Origin: Elusimicrobiota bacterium
Lineage (GTDB): Bacteria; Elusimicrobiota; Elusimicrobia; Elusimicrobiales; UBA9959
Reading direction: 5' to 3'
NCBI GenBank assembly: GCA_009773155.1
Contig: WOVA01000001.1
Location: 40,035 to 104,034 of the forward strand
DNA length: 64,000 nt
In this document: positions 8,117 through 15,478 of the stretch, piece by piece
Layout: every line of letters begins with the position of its first letter
Position numbering within the stretch: the first letter of the stretch is position 1
The notes under the pieces: generated by a model
The model's input: only the letters and a program-made list of their open reading frames with translations
Databases searched by the model: none
What the model was told of the DNA's origin: nothing
Translations under genes and position numbers: made by a program

Positions 8117-8588
8117 ATTTCTGCTCCCAGGTCCTGGTTATATCCTTGGAATCGCCCTTACCCTGCTTGATCTCGTTTTCCACCTGCGCTATCAGTTGCT
8201 CCAGTTCTTTCTCCTGTTCGGGGGTGAGGCCGGAATCGTCCTTACTCTTTTCCCCGCCGGGCACGTGATTGATGGCCCGCTTGAGCAGCCAGTAGTGCAG
8301 TTCGCGGTTCTCCCCAAAAAGCTTCTCGCGGAATTTTTCATCCTCCAGCTCGCGCAGGAAAAGTTTTTTAAGGCCGGGCGCAGAGCGCCCGGCACCGGCT
8401 GCGGCGAATGCCGCCCTGTTCCGACCGGGCACGGCGGCGCCTTTCTTGGGGGAGAACGCCGCCTCCACCCGTCCTTTTCCGGAGGTCAGCAGGACATACC
8501 AGCCGCCGCTCAGGGCGTAAGCAGCATACCTGATGGTTTCCAGCGAATACTTCTTCATGTCGACGAGGATCTTGACTGCTTTTTGCAT
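8094..8588 (-). CDS. hxsD: HxsD-like protein (copy 1), carrying an inserted palindromic element
   Basis: The ATG at 8588, preceded by GGGAGGG, gives 164 residues; a longer open frame upstream would run into the neighbouring gene and was not used. The start 'KILVDMKKYSLETIRYAAYA' and the later 'LFLRELEDEKFREKLFGEN' fit HxsD, a small partner of the His-Xaa-Ser maturases. Residues 54-72 are encoded by a 57-bp repeat found in other genes of the window, so the native protein is about 145 residues. The C-terminus is charged and helical ('LTPEQEKELEQLIAQVENE'). It opens the compact Hxs block and overlaps hxsB copy 2. Confidence 0.72.
   Translation of the reverse strand: MQKAVKILVDMKKYSLETIRYAAYALSGGWYVLLTSGKGRVEAAFSPKKGAAVPGRNRAAFAAAGAGRSAPGLKKLFLRELEDEKFREKLFGENRELHYWLLKRAINHVPGGEKSKDDSGLTPEQEKELEQLIAQVENEIKQGKGDSKDITRTWEQKYGKKTRR
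8372..8428. repeat. Palindromic coding element, short form (57 bp), in hxsD
   Basis: Begins GGCCGGGCGCAGAGC and ends CCTGTTCCGACCGG. It contains a 9-bp stem (8373-8381 with 8385-8393, loop AGA) and a 5-bp stem GCGGC/GCCGC. Read in hxsD in the Arg-Asn-Arg-Ala frame. Same family as 11269, 21359, 25750, 58077 and 58479. Confidence 0.85.
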
Positions 8589-8613
8589 AGCCCTCCCGCG
8601 CACGGCCGCGACG

Positions 8614-9414
8614 CTACTGTAGCCGGCAACAACGCAGCCATCCGGTAGTTCCGACCCAGTTGGTGCCTGCGATGCAGTTGCCCAGACGACTACCTCTGCA
8701 CGCCCAGGCCGTGGTCCAATTGTCATAACCGACATTAACCACAGTCGTCCCGCCCGGGCAGCGTGTCCAGTCGGAAGGGGTATTGATGATACGGACCGAG
8801 GTGCAGACCCCGGTTATGGTCAGATTGTTGCCGTTTATCTGGGCCGCCCAGGCGGGGGCGATGCCCGGCATGGAGAGGTTGCCGGCACCATCAATGGCTA
8901 TTCCACGACGAGTACCAGCATTGTCCATCACGTTCATCTCCATGCGATTATCTAATAAACGAACATACGAACCGCCGCGAGTAGTGGTAACCCTCGCGAT
9001 ACCGCCTGAGTCAGAAATCCAGGCGTTATTCCCTATGCCAGCCCCTGTCCATGTCCAACCGGGTTCAGATGCCCATAAGTTGAGATTGGCTGTATTGACG
9101 CCATCTAATCCCTGAGTATAATGATCGGAGAACAGTCTTAATTCGGTATCGGCGTGACCACCCTTTACTTCAAGCTTAGTCCCTGGCCCCATCGTCCCGA
9201 TGCCCACACGGTCACCGTCCCTGGCCAGGACCGTCTGGCCGGTCGTCAGAAGACGCGCGTAGCCGCCGTAAGGAGCGGGGTAATAGGTCGTCATCGTGAG
9301 GGTCTCGGATCCCAGGCTGCCGGGCCGCCAGCAGAGGAAAAAGAGTGTGAGCAACGCCAGGGCTTTGCGCCTGGTAAAACTGAGTTCGAGCGTTATTCTA
9401 TGCGCCGTTTCCAT
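8614..9414 (-). CDS. Secreted surface-type protein ('YYPAPYG' family), unknown function
   Basis: A 266-residue protein with a hydrophobic export signal ('ALALLTLFFLCW', about residues 19-30) followed by 'LTMTTYYPAPYGGYARLL' and 'DRVGIGTMGPGTKLEVKG', a pattern like phage tail-fibre or surface repeat proteins ('GIGT-P-KLEV'). The rest is rich in Asn, Thr, Gly and Trp, with six cysteines in the last 70 residues. The ribosome site is a long G run after GA. It is the first gene after a good promoter and lies 25 bases before hxsD, so it may be a member of the Hxs operon, for instance an outer-surface product or carrier. Function not known. Confidence 0.65.
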   Translation of the reverse strand: METAHRITLELSFTRRKALALLTLFFLCWRPGSLGSETLTMTTYYPAPYGGYARLLTTGQTVLARDGDRVGIGTMGPGTKLEVKGGHADTELRLFSDHYTQGLDGVNTANLNLWASEPGWTWTGAGIGNNAWISDSGGIARVTTTRGGSYVRLLDNRMEMNVMDNAGTRRGIAIDGAGNLSMPGIAPAWAAQINGNNLTITGVCTSVRIINTPSDWTRCPGGTTVVNVGYDNWTTAWACRGSRLGNCIAGTNWVGTTGWLRCCRLQ

Positions 9415-9496
9415 ACCCCCCCCCTCGAAGCCCCAAAAGCCGGCTTCGGTTTATAAGAGGGAAAAAATCCGCCGGTGCCGCCGCTGCCTGCTATAT

Positions 9497-9525
9497 ATAT
9501 TAGCATACAACCCCCTGCTTTTCAA
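9497..9525 (-). promoter_or_regulatory. Sigma-70-type promoter for the secreted-protein/Hxs operon
   Basis: On the minus strand TTGAAA (9520-9525), 17-base spacer, TAATAT (9497-9502). It lies 82 bases before the ATG at 9414. This is the AT-rich core of the 147-base gap 9415-9561. The same gap has long G runs (9526-9551) just upstream of the -35. Confidence 0.5.
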
Positions 9526-9561
9526 GGGGTGGGGGGGGCCGTGGGGGGGGCCGCTTCGGCT

Positions 9562-12150
9562 TCACGGCCGGTACCTGGCGTTGAACTTCCACTCGCATAA
9601 CTCCAGCAGGCGGCGGGCCGATTCCAGGGCGCCGTCGTAACCGGGCTCGAAAAGCTGCGAGGAAAAGGCGTTCCTGCCGGCGCCAAGGACGCGCGAGTCG
9701 CGGCGCAGGTCCGAGTAGACCAGGTCCGGGCCGTTCCGCCCGGCCAGCAGGCGCGCCAATTCCTCCGGCGAAGAGAAGAAGCGGGTTTCCAGCGCGCGGG
9801 GCCTGAGTCCGGCCTTCAGCGCCGCCGCGGCCTTCAGCGCGGCGGCGCGGGACGCGGTCTCCTCGAGGTAAACGAACAATTTGAACCCGAAACCGGCCTC
9901 CGCCGCCAGCGGCAGACCCTCGGCCAGACGGCCTCCGGTTATATCCTCTATCTCCGCGGCCGGCGTCACCAGGCCCACACTGCGTCCGGCCGCGCGGCGG
10001 CGGAAAGACTCCAGGCGCGCCCGCTGTTCCCGCGAAGGCGGCGCATCCGCCGGCAAAGGACGTCCGAGGGCTTTAAAGACGGCCTTCAGCCAGGCCCGCG
10101 TGCCGGCGAAGCCGAAAGGCGCGGGCGGAGCTATCCACGCGATACCGGCCTTGTCCAGGGCGGGACAGAGCGCCTCGTCGCGGGCCCGCAGCACCTGCAG
10201 CCGCGCCGCCAGCAGCGGCCGGTAAAAATCGTCCATTTCCGGGGCCGCGTGCAGACCGGTCGTCTCCAGCAGAGCGCACAACTGCCCGGCCTGGTGGTCG
10301 TAACCGTAAAGCGATACATCGAACCCCGGCTTCGCGCCGCCGCGCCGGCCGTGGGCACCATGCCGCCTGGTGTCCCGAAGCCCGCGCAGTATCAGCGCGG
10401 AACGGGCGCGCGCCCTGGATTCCGAGTACTCCTCGTAACTGTTGTAATTATGCCGGCTGATCACCGCGCCGGTGCGCCCGGCCGCGGAGCGCACCGCGGC
10501 GTCGGTGTCGCCGGCCAGCAGCATGGGGGCGCAGGTGGAATAGAACTCCACCAGCCCATCCCGGCCGGCGGTCGCGGCCGCGGCCGCCAGCGACTCCCTC
10601 ACCAGCCGTTCGTCGCCCAGCAGAACCTCGCGCCGGCCCAGGTCGGTGGAGAAGATATTAGGTCTCGGCTTGGGCAGGCTCGGCGCCGATTCGCCCCGGC
10701 CTCCGAAAAGGCCGAGCGGGCCTCCCGACGAGTCACAGAAACGGCATTCGGCGTCGCCATGCTCCAGCACTACCAGGTCGGGCGGCAGCGCCAGCATGGA
10801 AAAACCGGAATGAAAAAAGAAACGGTACCAGTGGCCGGAGCCAAGATGGGGGCGGAGCGGCTCATTGCCGCCGCCCTCCCTGTCTGAAAGACCGGAAACG
10901 GACCCGAGCGCGCCTATGGCGCCGTGGAAACCGCTCTCCACCCCGAAATACCCGAGCAACTGGTCGAAACGGAAGCCGGCCAGGCCGGAAACGGCCGCGG
11001 CGAGCTCCTCCTTGCCCGCGGCCGTGGGGACACCATGCCGCATGGTGTCCCCGTCGGGATGCAGGCAGACGGCCCAGTCGGAAAAATGCAGCTGGCCGAA
11101 AGTGGCGGGGCCGGCCCTGGCGATGACCAGCCTGACGCGGCCAGACGGGGCCGCCCAGTCGCAGAGGATCTGCCCGCCTTCCAGGCCGGCGGGGGTCATG
11201 CCCGCGGTCCTGAAAGCTTCTTCCACGCCTACCTTAGACTTGCGCGCGGGGCCGGGCACGGCCCTGGCGGCCGGTCGCAGAGCTCCCGGCACCAACTGCG
11301 GACAATGCCGCCCTGATCCGGCCGGGGGCCTGGAGACCGCGCGGCCGGACGCAAAAAGCCCGAACTCCGCGTCGCTGAGCGGGCGCGGCGGCTCCGCCTG
11401 CGGGCCGGCGGAGGAGATGGCCTTCGCCAGGCGGACTATCTCCCTGGCGAAATCGCTCTTCGGCGAGGCCAGCACCGCCGGAACGCGCCGGCGCTCCGCC
11501 GCCTGCACGACGGGGTCGCGCTGGATCACGCCCAGCACCCGCGTGTTCACGGCCGCCGCGAAGTCTCTGGCCGCCGCGGCTCCCGTCCGGTCCTTGCAGT
11601 TCACGGCCAGCCCCGCCAGGTAAACGCCGTTGCGCGAATAGTTACGCACCATCGCGATGAGGCGGTTCGCGGAATAAAGCGAGAGGGGCTCCTCGGAGGT
11701 TACGATGACCACCTTCCTGGCGAAGCCCCGGCGCAGCGGCGCGGCGAAGCCGCCGCAGACCACGTCGCCCAGGACGTCGAAGACGGCGGTAGTGTAACCG
11801 TCCTTCTCGAGGATGCCGGAATCTTTTACGGCCTCCAGCAGGTCGCTTATGCCTACCCCGGCGCAGCCCAGGCCGGCCTGCGGCCCTCCCGCCTCAAGAC
11901 AATGGACCCCTTTTACGGCCGCGGGGCGTATGAAACCGCGCAGCCGCGCTTCGGGATCCGCCCCGCCCCCGCCGTTAAAAGGCGGGATATGGCTGCCGGC
12001 CAGCGAGAGCGTGGAATCCATCTTGGGATCGCAGCCCACGTGCAGCACTTTGCCGCCGCCGGCCGCCAGCACCACGGAAACATTGGAGGCCAGGGTGCTC
12101 TTGCCTATGCCGCCCTTGCCGAAGAATACCACGCTTTCGAGCAGTTTCAC
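9562..12150 (-). CDS. NifH-like reductase fused to a NifD-like nitrogenase-superfamily domain
   Basis: This 862-residue protein starts at GTG, which overlaps the previous stop as GTGA. Residues 1-270 are a NifH/BchL/CfbC-type Fe protein: P-loop GKGGIGKST (11-19), GCDPKMDST (39-47), and both [4Fe-4S] ligands, C96 in 'AGLGCAGVG' and C132 in 'VLGDVVCGGF'. Residues about 310-862 resemble NifD/NifK: 'HGDAECRFC' near 460-468 matches the HGPxGC cluster motif, and 'FYSTCAPMLLAGD' near 530 matches the later P-cluster cysteine. The cysteine and histidine that bind FeMo-co in NifD are not visible, so N2 fixation is unlikely. An ATP-driven two-electron reduction of an unknown substrate is the best guess. 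Three palindromic repeats interrupt the coding sequence. Confidence 0.85.
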   Translation of the reverse strand: MKLLESVVFFGKGGIGKSTLASNVSVVLAAGGGKVLHVGCDPKMDSTLSLAGSHIPPFNGGGGADPEARLRGFIRPAAVKGVHCLEAGGPQAGLGCAGVGISDLLEAVKDSGILEKDGYTTAVFDVLGDVVCGGFAAPLRRGFARKVVIVTSEEPLSLYSANRLIAMVRNYSRNGVYLAGLAVNCKDRTGAAAARDFAAAVNTRVLGVIQRDPVVQAAERRRVPAVLASPKSDFAREIVRLAKAISSAGPQAEPPRPLSDAEFGLFASGRAVSRPPAGSGRHCPQLVPGALRPAARAVPGPARKSKVGVEEAFRTAGMTPAGLEGGQILCDWAAPSGRVRLVIARAGPATFGQLHFSDWAVCLHPDGDTMRHGVPTAAGKEELAAAVSGLAGFRFDQLLGYFGVESGFHGAIGALGSVSGLSDREGGGNEPLRPHLGSGHWYRFFFHSGFSMLALPPDLVVLEHGDAECRFCDSSGGPLGLFGGRGESAPSLPKPRPNIFSTDLGRREVLLGDERLVRESLAAAAATAGRDGLVEFYSTCAPMLLAGDTDAAVRSAAGRTGAVISRHNYNSYEEYSESRARARSALILRGLRDTRRHGAHGRRGGAKPGFDVSLYGYDHQAGQLCALLETTGLHAAPEMDDFYRPLLAARLQVLRARDEALCPALDKAGIAWIAPPAPFGFAGTRAWLKAVFKALGRPLPADAPPSREQRARLESFRRRAAGRSVGLVTPAAEIEDITGGRLAEGLPLAAEAGFGFKLFVYLEETASRAAALKAAAALKAGLRPRALETRFFSSPEELARLLAGRNGPDLVYSDLRRDSRVLGAGRNAFSSQLFEPGYDGALESARRLLELCEWKFNARYRP
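10351..10377. repeat. 27-bp palindrome, divergent copy
   Basis: Two 12-base arms around CCG, with about two changes per arm from the perfect copy at 11026. It is read in-frame in the NifD-like domain near residues 592-600. Confidence 0.6.
11026..11052. repeat. 27-bp palindrome, perfect copy
   Basis: Left arm GGGGACACCATG (11026-11037), loop CCG, right arm CATGGTGTCCCC (11041-11052), fully complementary. It is read in-frame as Asp-Thr-Met-Arg-His-Gly-Val-Pro in the linker of the nitrogenase-like fusion. The motif resembles REP sequences linked to Y1 (RAYT) transposases. Confidence 0.85.
11269..11325. repeat. Palindromic coding element, short form (57 bp), in the nitrogenase-like fusion
   Basis: Begins GGCCGGTCGCAGAGC, ends CCTGATCCGGCCGG. 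It encodes about residues 276-294, exactly at the junction between the NifH-like and NifD-like parts, and is read in the Gly-Ser-Gly-Arg frame, different from the hxsD copy. Confidence 0.85.
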
Positions 12151-13439
12151 TCCCGGACCTCCTCGTCCCGCTCTCCCCGCCGCAGGGACGCGTTCAGGAG
12201 CCTGCCGCCCAGAGCGACGGCTCCGGCATAGCCCAGGAAAGGCTCGTCGTAGAGACAGTGCCTGGTATAGGAAGGGAAGCCGAACTCCACCTCCGCGGCG
12301 CCGGCCGCGAAACCCTCCGACAGGGCGAAGGAATCGCAGACCGCCAGGGCCGGCCGGTCATAACCCTTAAGCGCGGCGGCGGCGGCGCGGGCGGAAGCCG
12401 CCGGAGGAGAAAAAAGCGTCAACGGCGGGGCGGCGCCGGCCGGAAGCCGCCGGCTGCGGCAGTTAAGGAAAGCGGCCTGCACGCGCATTCCCAGCTCGCC
12501 GGCGAAACCGCCCACGGCCCTTAAAAGGTAGGGGTCGCCGGCGTAGATCAGGCCTGAATGCACCAGCGCGTCGGCGGCGCGGGACAGGGCCAGCGCCGCT
12601 TCTCTCTCGGCGGCCCTGACTTCCGGGGGCAGGCCGGCGAGCCCCGCCGCGCGGCGCAGCGCCGCCAGCCAGGCCGTAGTGCCCTCCAGCCCCGCCGGCA
12701 GCCCGGTCTCGACCAGCCTGGCCCCGGTGAGGGCGGCCAGCCGGGCCGCGGCCCTCCGACCGTAGGGCAGGGAAACGACCAGTCCGGCCGAGAGCGCGCG
12801 GCGCCAGTCCGCAAACGATCCTCCGTCGGGCAGTATGCAGGCCGGTTCAAGGCCGGCCAGCCTCAGTATGCGGCGCAGTTCCGCGAGATTGGCGCGGTGG
12901 TCAGCCTCGCCGCGATCGTGCATGTAGCCGACCACGGCCACGGAGCGCTTCTTCCGTGCCGACCGGCGCGCGGATAGGGCGCCGACCAGCGCCTCCAGGG
13001 CGCGGTCGTAGCCGTCCAGCCAGTCCCCCTCCAGCGAGAGCGCCGGCACCGCGGCCACCGGGACCCGGGCCTTCACGCCCGCGGCGACGCCGTCGTAATC
13101 CATGCCCGCCAGGTTCATGAAGGGGAGGCCCGTGACCAGCACCGCTCCGTACTCTCCGGAGCCGGCGGCGCTCTCCAGCAGCCGGGACAGCTTCTGCTCG
13201 GGGTTGGCCTGCTGCGGCAGGGGCCCGGTCATCGTGCAGACCACCCGGTGCCGTCCGAGAGGCGAGAGCAGCGTGGAGTTGAGGTCGTGGTTGCCGGCCA
13301 GAAGGTCCGCCTTGGGCAGCACACAGTTGAGGCCGTCCACCACCAGGCAGACGTCGCGCACGGCGTTCACCGCGAGATAGACGCCCAGCTGGTAGGGCAG
13401 GACATAGGTCTTGGGGAATCTTTTTTTGAGTTCTTTCAT
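12147..13439 (-). CDS. NifD/NifK-like nitrogenase-superfamily protein
   Basis: From the ATG at 13439 (ATGA overlap with the preceding methyltransferase stop) the protein has 430 residues. 'LPYQLGVYLAVNAVRDVCLV' followed by 'DGLNCVLPKADLL' replaces the usual 'HGPxGC' motif, keeping one cysteine (C39); C31 and C68 are other candidates. 'YGAVLVTGLPFMNLAGMDYDG' and the C-terminal 'FGFPSYTRHCLYDEPFLGYAGA' fit NifK, BchB and CfbD. It should pair with the NifD-like half of the fusion to form a catalytic heterotetramer. P-cluster and cofactor ligands are incomplete, pointing to a non-N2 substrate. Confidence 0.78.
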   Translation of the reverse strand: MKELKKRFPKTYVLPYQLGVYLAVNAVRDVCLVVDGLNCVLPKADLLAGNHDLNSTLLSPLGRHRVVCTMTGPLPQQANPEQKLSRLLESAAGSGEYGAVLVTGLPFMNLAGMDYDGVAAGVKARVPVAAVPALSLEGDWLDGYDRALEALVGALSARRSARKKRSVAVVGYMHDRGEADHRANLAELRRILRLAGLEPACILPDGGSFADWRRALSAGLVVSLPYGRRAAARLAALTGARLVETGLPAGLEGTTAWLAALRRAAGLAGLPPEVRAAEREAALALSRAADALVHSGLIYAGDPYLLRAVGGFAGELGMRVQAAFLNCRSRRLPAGAAPPLTLFSPPAASARAAAAALKGYDRPALAVCDSFALSEGFAAGAAEVEFGFPSYTRHCLYDEPFLGYAGAVALGGRLLNASLRRGERDEEVRE

Positions 13440-14287
13440 GGCTGGCGGGACGGGCGGGCGGGACGGACCGGGCCCGCCGGCCTCTGATCGCAATCACAGA
13501 CGCTGCGCGCGGTGAAGCGAAGCCAGGGCGGCGGATTATCAATCGATGAAAGCCGGCCCTCAGAGAAGATCACGAGCGTGTGCTGTTTGCCACAGCGTTC
13601 CATAAGAGCGGGCAGGCAGGACATACAGCCTTTAATAACCTCGACCCTCGCCGGGTTGGAATCGCACTTAACCAGATAAGCGGGGAATCGGCGCGCATAC
13701 TTGCCGGAAAGCGCTTTGATAAACCCCGCCTTGAACTTGCCGCAGTCCGGGGCATTCAGGCGAAACGGGGCAAAAAAGAAAATATCCGGCCCGGGAGTGA
13801 ACTTCGGATCCTCCATAAAAAAATTCAAGTCCGCGATAAAAAGCCCTTTTTCGGAAAGTCTCGTCATTCCGAACAGGTTTATCAGCATATCGAACGAGGA
13901 AACCCCGGGGACCACCTCCACCTCGGCCAGACGTGAAACGGCGTGCAGCAACTCGGACATTTGCTGATTCAGGAACAGGGGGTTGCCATAGAACAGCACG
14001 CCGACACGGTCGTTTTTTTTAAAAGCCCGGAGCACTTTTTCAAGCAAGCCGCAGGGGCCCGGGTTGGCGAGCGATACAAGGGGAATTCCCAGGCCGTGAA
14101 CGCTTTTAGTGGTCATTGCGTCCACGCTGCCGGAATAAACCACGCCGCAAGAACGCAAAGCGTCAATGGACTCAAAAGTCATCTGGGCGACAGGCGTAAG
14201 CCCGTACGAGGCGACGAAGAGTTTCTTTTTCGGCACGGCTTTCCGGGGCGCCGCGCCCGGAGTCCTTCCAGAATGGATTCTAGTCAT
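13436..14287 (-). CDS. SAM-dependent methyltransferase of the tetrapyrrole methylase fold
   Basis: A 283-residue protein with 'KKLFVASYGLTPVAQMTFES' at the start, 'VGVLFYGNPLFLNQQ' in place of the usual GDP motif, and 'VEVVPGVSSFDMLINLFGM'. These are the SAM-binding loops of uroporphyrinogen and precorrin methylases (PF00590). The 'YGxP' form is also seen in borosin peptide N-methyltransferases, which share the fold. It is the first gene of the nitrogenase-like operon, overlapping its partner by ATGA. It could act on a tetrapyrrole substrate of the reductase or on a peptide. The C-terminal 40 residues are Cys/Pro/Arg-rich ('SVCDCDQRPAGPVRP'). Confidence 0.78.
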   Translation of the reverse strand: MTRIHSGRTPGAAPRKAVPKKKLFVASYGLTPVAQMTFESIDALRSCGVVYSGSVDAMTTKSVHGLGIPLVSLANPGPCGLLEKVLRAFKKNDRVGVLFYGNPLFLNQQMSELLHAVSRLAEVEVVPGVSSFDMLINLFGMTRLSEKGLFIADLNFFMEDPKFTPGPDIFFFAPFRLNAPDCGKFKAGFIKALSGKYARRFPAYLVKCDSNPARVEVIKGCMSCLPALMERCGKQHTLVIFSEGRLSSIDNPPPWLRFTARSVCDCDQRPAGPVRPARPSRQP

Positions 14288-14373
14288 TTCCGTGTTTCCG
14301 CGGTTTTTCCGCCGCCGACCGGTTAAGAACGGCCGCGGGCAGGATTACAGACGCGCGCCGATCATCGTTCGAT

Positions 14374-14379
14374 ATTATC
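14374..14379 (-). promoter_or_regulatory. Possible -10 box for the nitrogenase-like operon
   Basis: Minus-strand GATAAT within AATGATAATATCG, 87 bases before the ATG at 14287, in the 123-base gap after the barstar gene. No convincing -35 is visible. Confidence 0.25.
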
Positions 14380-14410
14380 ATTTTTCCCCACGACCCGCAC
14401 GGGCTGAAAG

Positions 14411-14803
14411 TCAGAACAGCAGGGCTTTGAGCGGACGGCCGTGGTTGGACAGCACTGAAGCGGCGGCATCTTTGACGGAGCATTCGAACATGCCGGCGGT
14501 CTCCGCCGGCAGCGAAGCGTAATTTTCCATCAGGAAAGCGTAGCCGGACGCACTCGTCTCATCGTAGGGAAGCGAGGTCAGCGCGTCGTCGAAAGCGTCC
14601 CAGTTGGACGCGAAATACTCGCGCCCCAGCGCCGACGCGAAGGCCGCGAACAGCGCCTCCTTGCCGCCCACCGCCGCGCAGTCCACCCTCAGGGCCAGCC
14701 AGCCGGCCCCGCGCAGCGCGGCGGCGGCGGCGGCCGGGGAAAAGGAAAGCCCCCGCGCGTCCGCGACGGGGGCTTCTCCGGCGACCAGCTCCAGGACGTC
14801 CAT
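14411..14803 (-). CDS. Barstar-family ribonuclease inhibitor
   Basis: A 130-residue cytoplasmic protein with the barstar core 'REYFASNWDAFDDALTSLPY' (Tyr-Phe-x-x-Asn-Trp-Asp-Ala), preceded by a strand-helix unit 'GWLALRVDCAAVGGKEALFAAF'. Barstar binds and blocks barnase-type RNases. Its ATG overlaps the stop of the secreted RNase gene at 14803 (ATGA), so inhibitor and enzyme are made together and the cell is protected from its own RNase before export. The inhibitor follows the nuclease in transcription order. Confidence 0.85.
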   Translation of the reverse strand: MDVLELVAGEAPVADARGLSFSPAAAAAALRGAGWLALRVDCAAVGGKEALFAAFASALGREYFASNWDAFDDALTSLPYDETSASGYAFLMENYASLPAETAGMFECSVKDAAASVLSNHGRPLKALLF

Positions 14804-15348
14804 CAGGGCAGGACGGTGAGCCTTATGAAATCCTTGTAATGCGTGGGGCTGTAATAGACTATCTCATTGCCGCCCACGACCAGGCGCTCGCAGCCGCGCA
14901 CACCATAGGAGGGCGGCAGGTGGTAGAGGACGCCGCCTATCACCAGCTCACGGGAACTGTTCCTGGGAACGATGAGAGTGTACTCCTTGTAGAAGCCCAG
15001 CTGCATCGCCGGCAGAAGACCCTCTTTGTTCTTGAAGGTCGTGGCGTCCTGGCTGAACGGGTAGGGCCCGCCGCGGGAGATGAGCGCCACCAGCTTCAGT
15101 ATCGCGTCCACGCGGCCCCGGTCCTCGATGACCGGGAGTATGGAGGTGCCGGGATAGACGGCTTTCGCCTCGGGCAGAAGCGGGATCAGGACGGGCTCGG
15201 GAGCGGCGAAGGAATCCAGGGCGGCGGCGGCGGCCGGCTGCAGCGCGAGCTGCCCGACGGCGGAAGGCGCCGCGAAAGCGGAGACCAGCAGGAAAGGCAG
15301 AAGAACCAGGGAACCGAGAAGACTTACGCGCTTGCTGTTAAGGGTCAT
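14803..15348 (-). CDS. Secreted guanyl-specific ribonuclease (barnase/T1 superfamily)
   Basis: The 181-residue protein starts with an export signal ('VSLLGSLVLLPFLLVSAFA'). The C-terminal 100 residues match the microbial RNase family: 'GGPYPFSQDATTFKNKEGLLP' supplies the catalytic Glu in 'NKEG', followed by 'YKEYTLIVPRNSSRELVIGG' with the Arg, and 'EIVYYSPTHYKDFIRLTVLP' with the catalytic His. All three catalytic residues are present, so it should cleave RNA after G outside the cytoplasm. It is co-transcribed with a barstar gene. A role in competition or nucleotide scavenging is inferred. Confidence 0.85.
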   Translation of the reverse strand: MTLNSKRVSLLGSLVLLPFLLVSAFAAPSAVGQLALQPAAAAALDSFAAPEPVLIPLLPEAKAVYPGTSILPVIEDRGRVDAILKLVALISRGGPYPFSQDATTFKNKEGLLPAMQLGFYKEYTLIVPRNSSRELVIGGVLYHLPPSYGVRGCERLVVGGNEIVYYSPTHYKDFIRLTVLP

Positions 15349-15384
15349 GGCGTTCCTTTTATTTTTTTATCTGGTCTCGCGTAT

Positions 15385-15390
15385 ATTATA
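15385..15390 (-). promoter_or_regulatory. -10 box for the RNase/barstar pair
   Basis: Perfect TATAAT on the minus strand, 36 bases before the ATG at 15348. The -35 is weak. Just upstream (15430-15460) a GGGCCC-TT-GGGCCC hairpin follows the phoH-like gene, without a T tract. Confidence 0.4.
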
Positions 15391-15478
15391 GAGCGGTCCG
15401 CCGATGTCCGTAAGTGTCCAAGGACCCAGCCGGTCCGGGCCCTTGGGCCCAGACCCCGGACGGACGCCCGGCGCGCCG

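Noticed and set aside
8589..8735. Longer start for hxsD copy 1
   Set aside because: It would overlap the upstream secreted-protein gene and lacks family similarity; ATG 8588 has a strong ribosome site.
9562..14287. True nitrogenase (N2 fixation)
   Set aside because: The FeMo-co His and Cys ligands are not visible, the second subunit lacks most P-cluster cysteines, and no nifB, nifE or nifN is in the window.
15430..15460. Intrinsic terminator after the PIN-PhoH gene
   Set aside because: The GGGCCC hairpin is present but lacks a T tract, so it is noted only as a hairpin.
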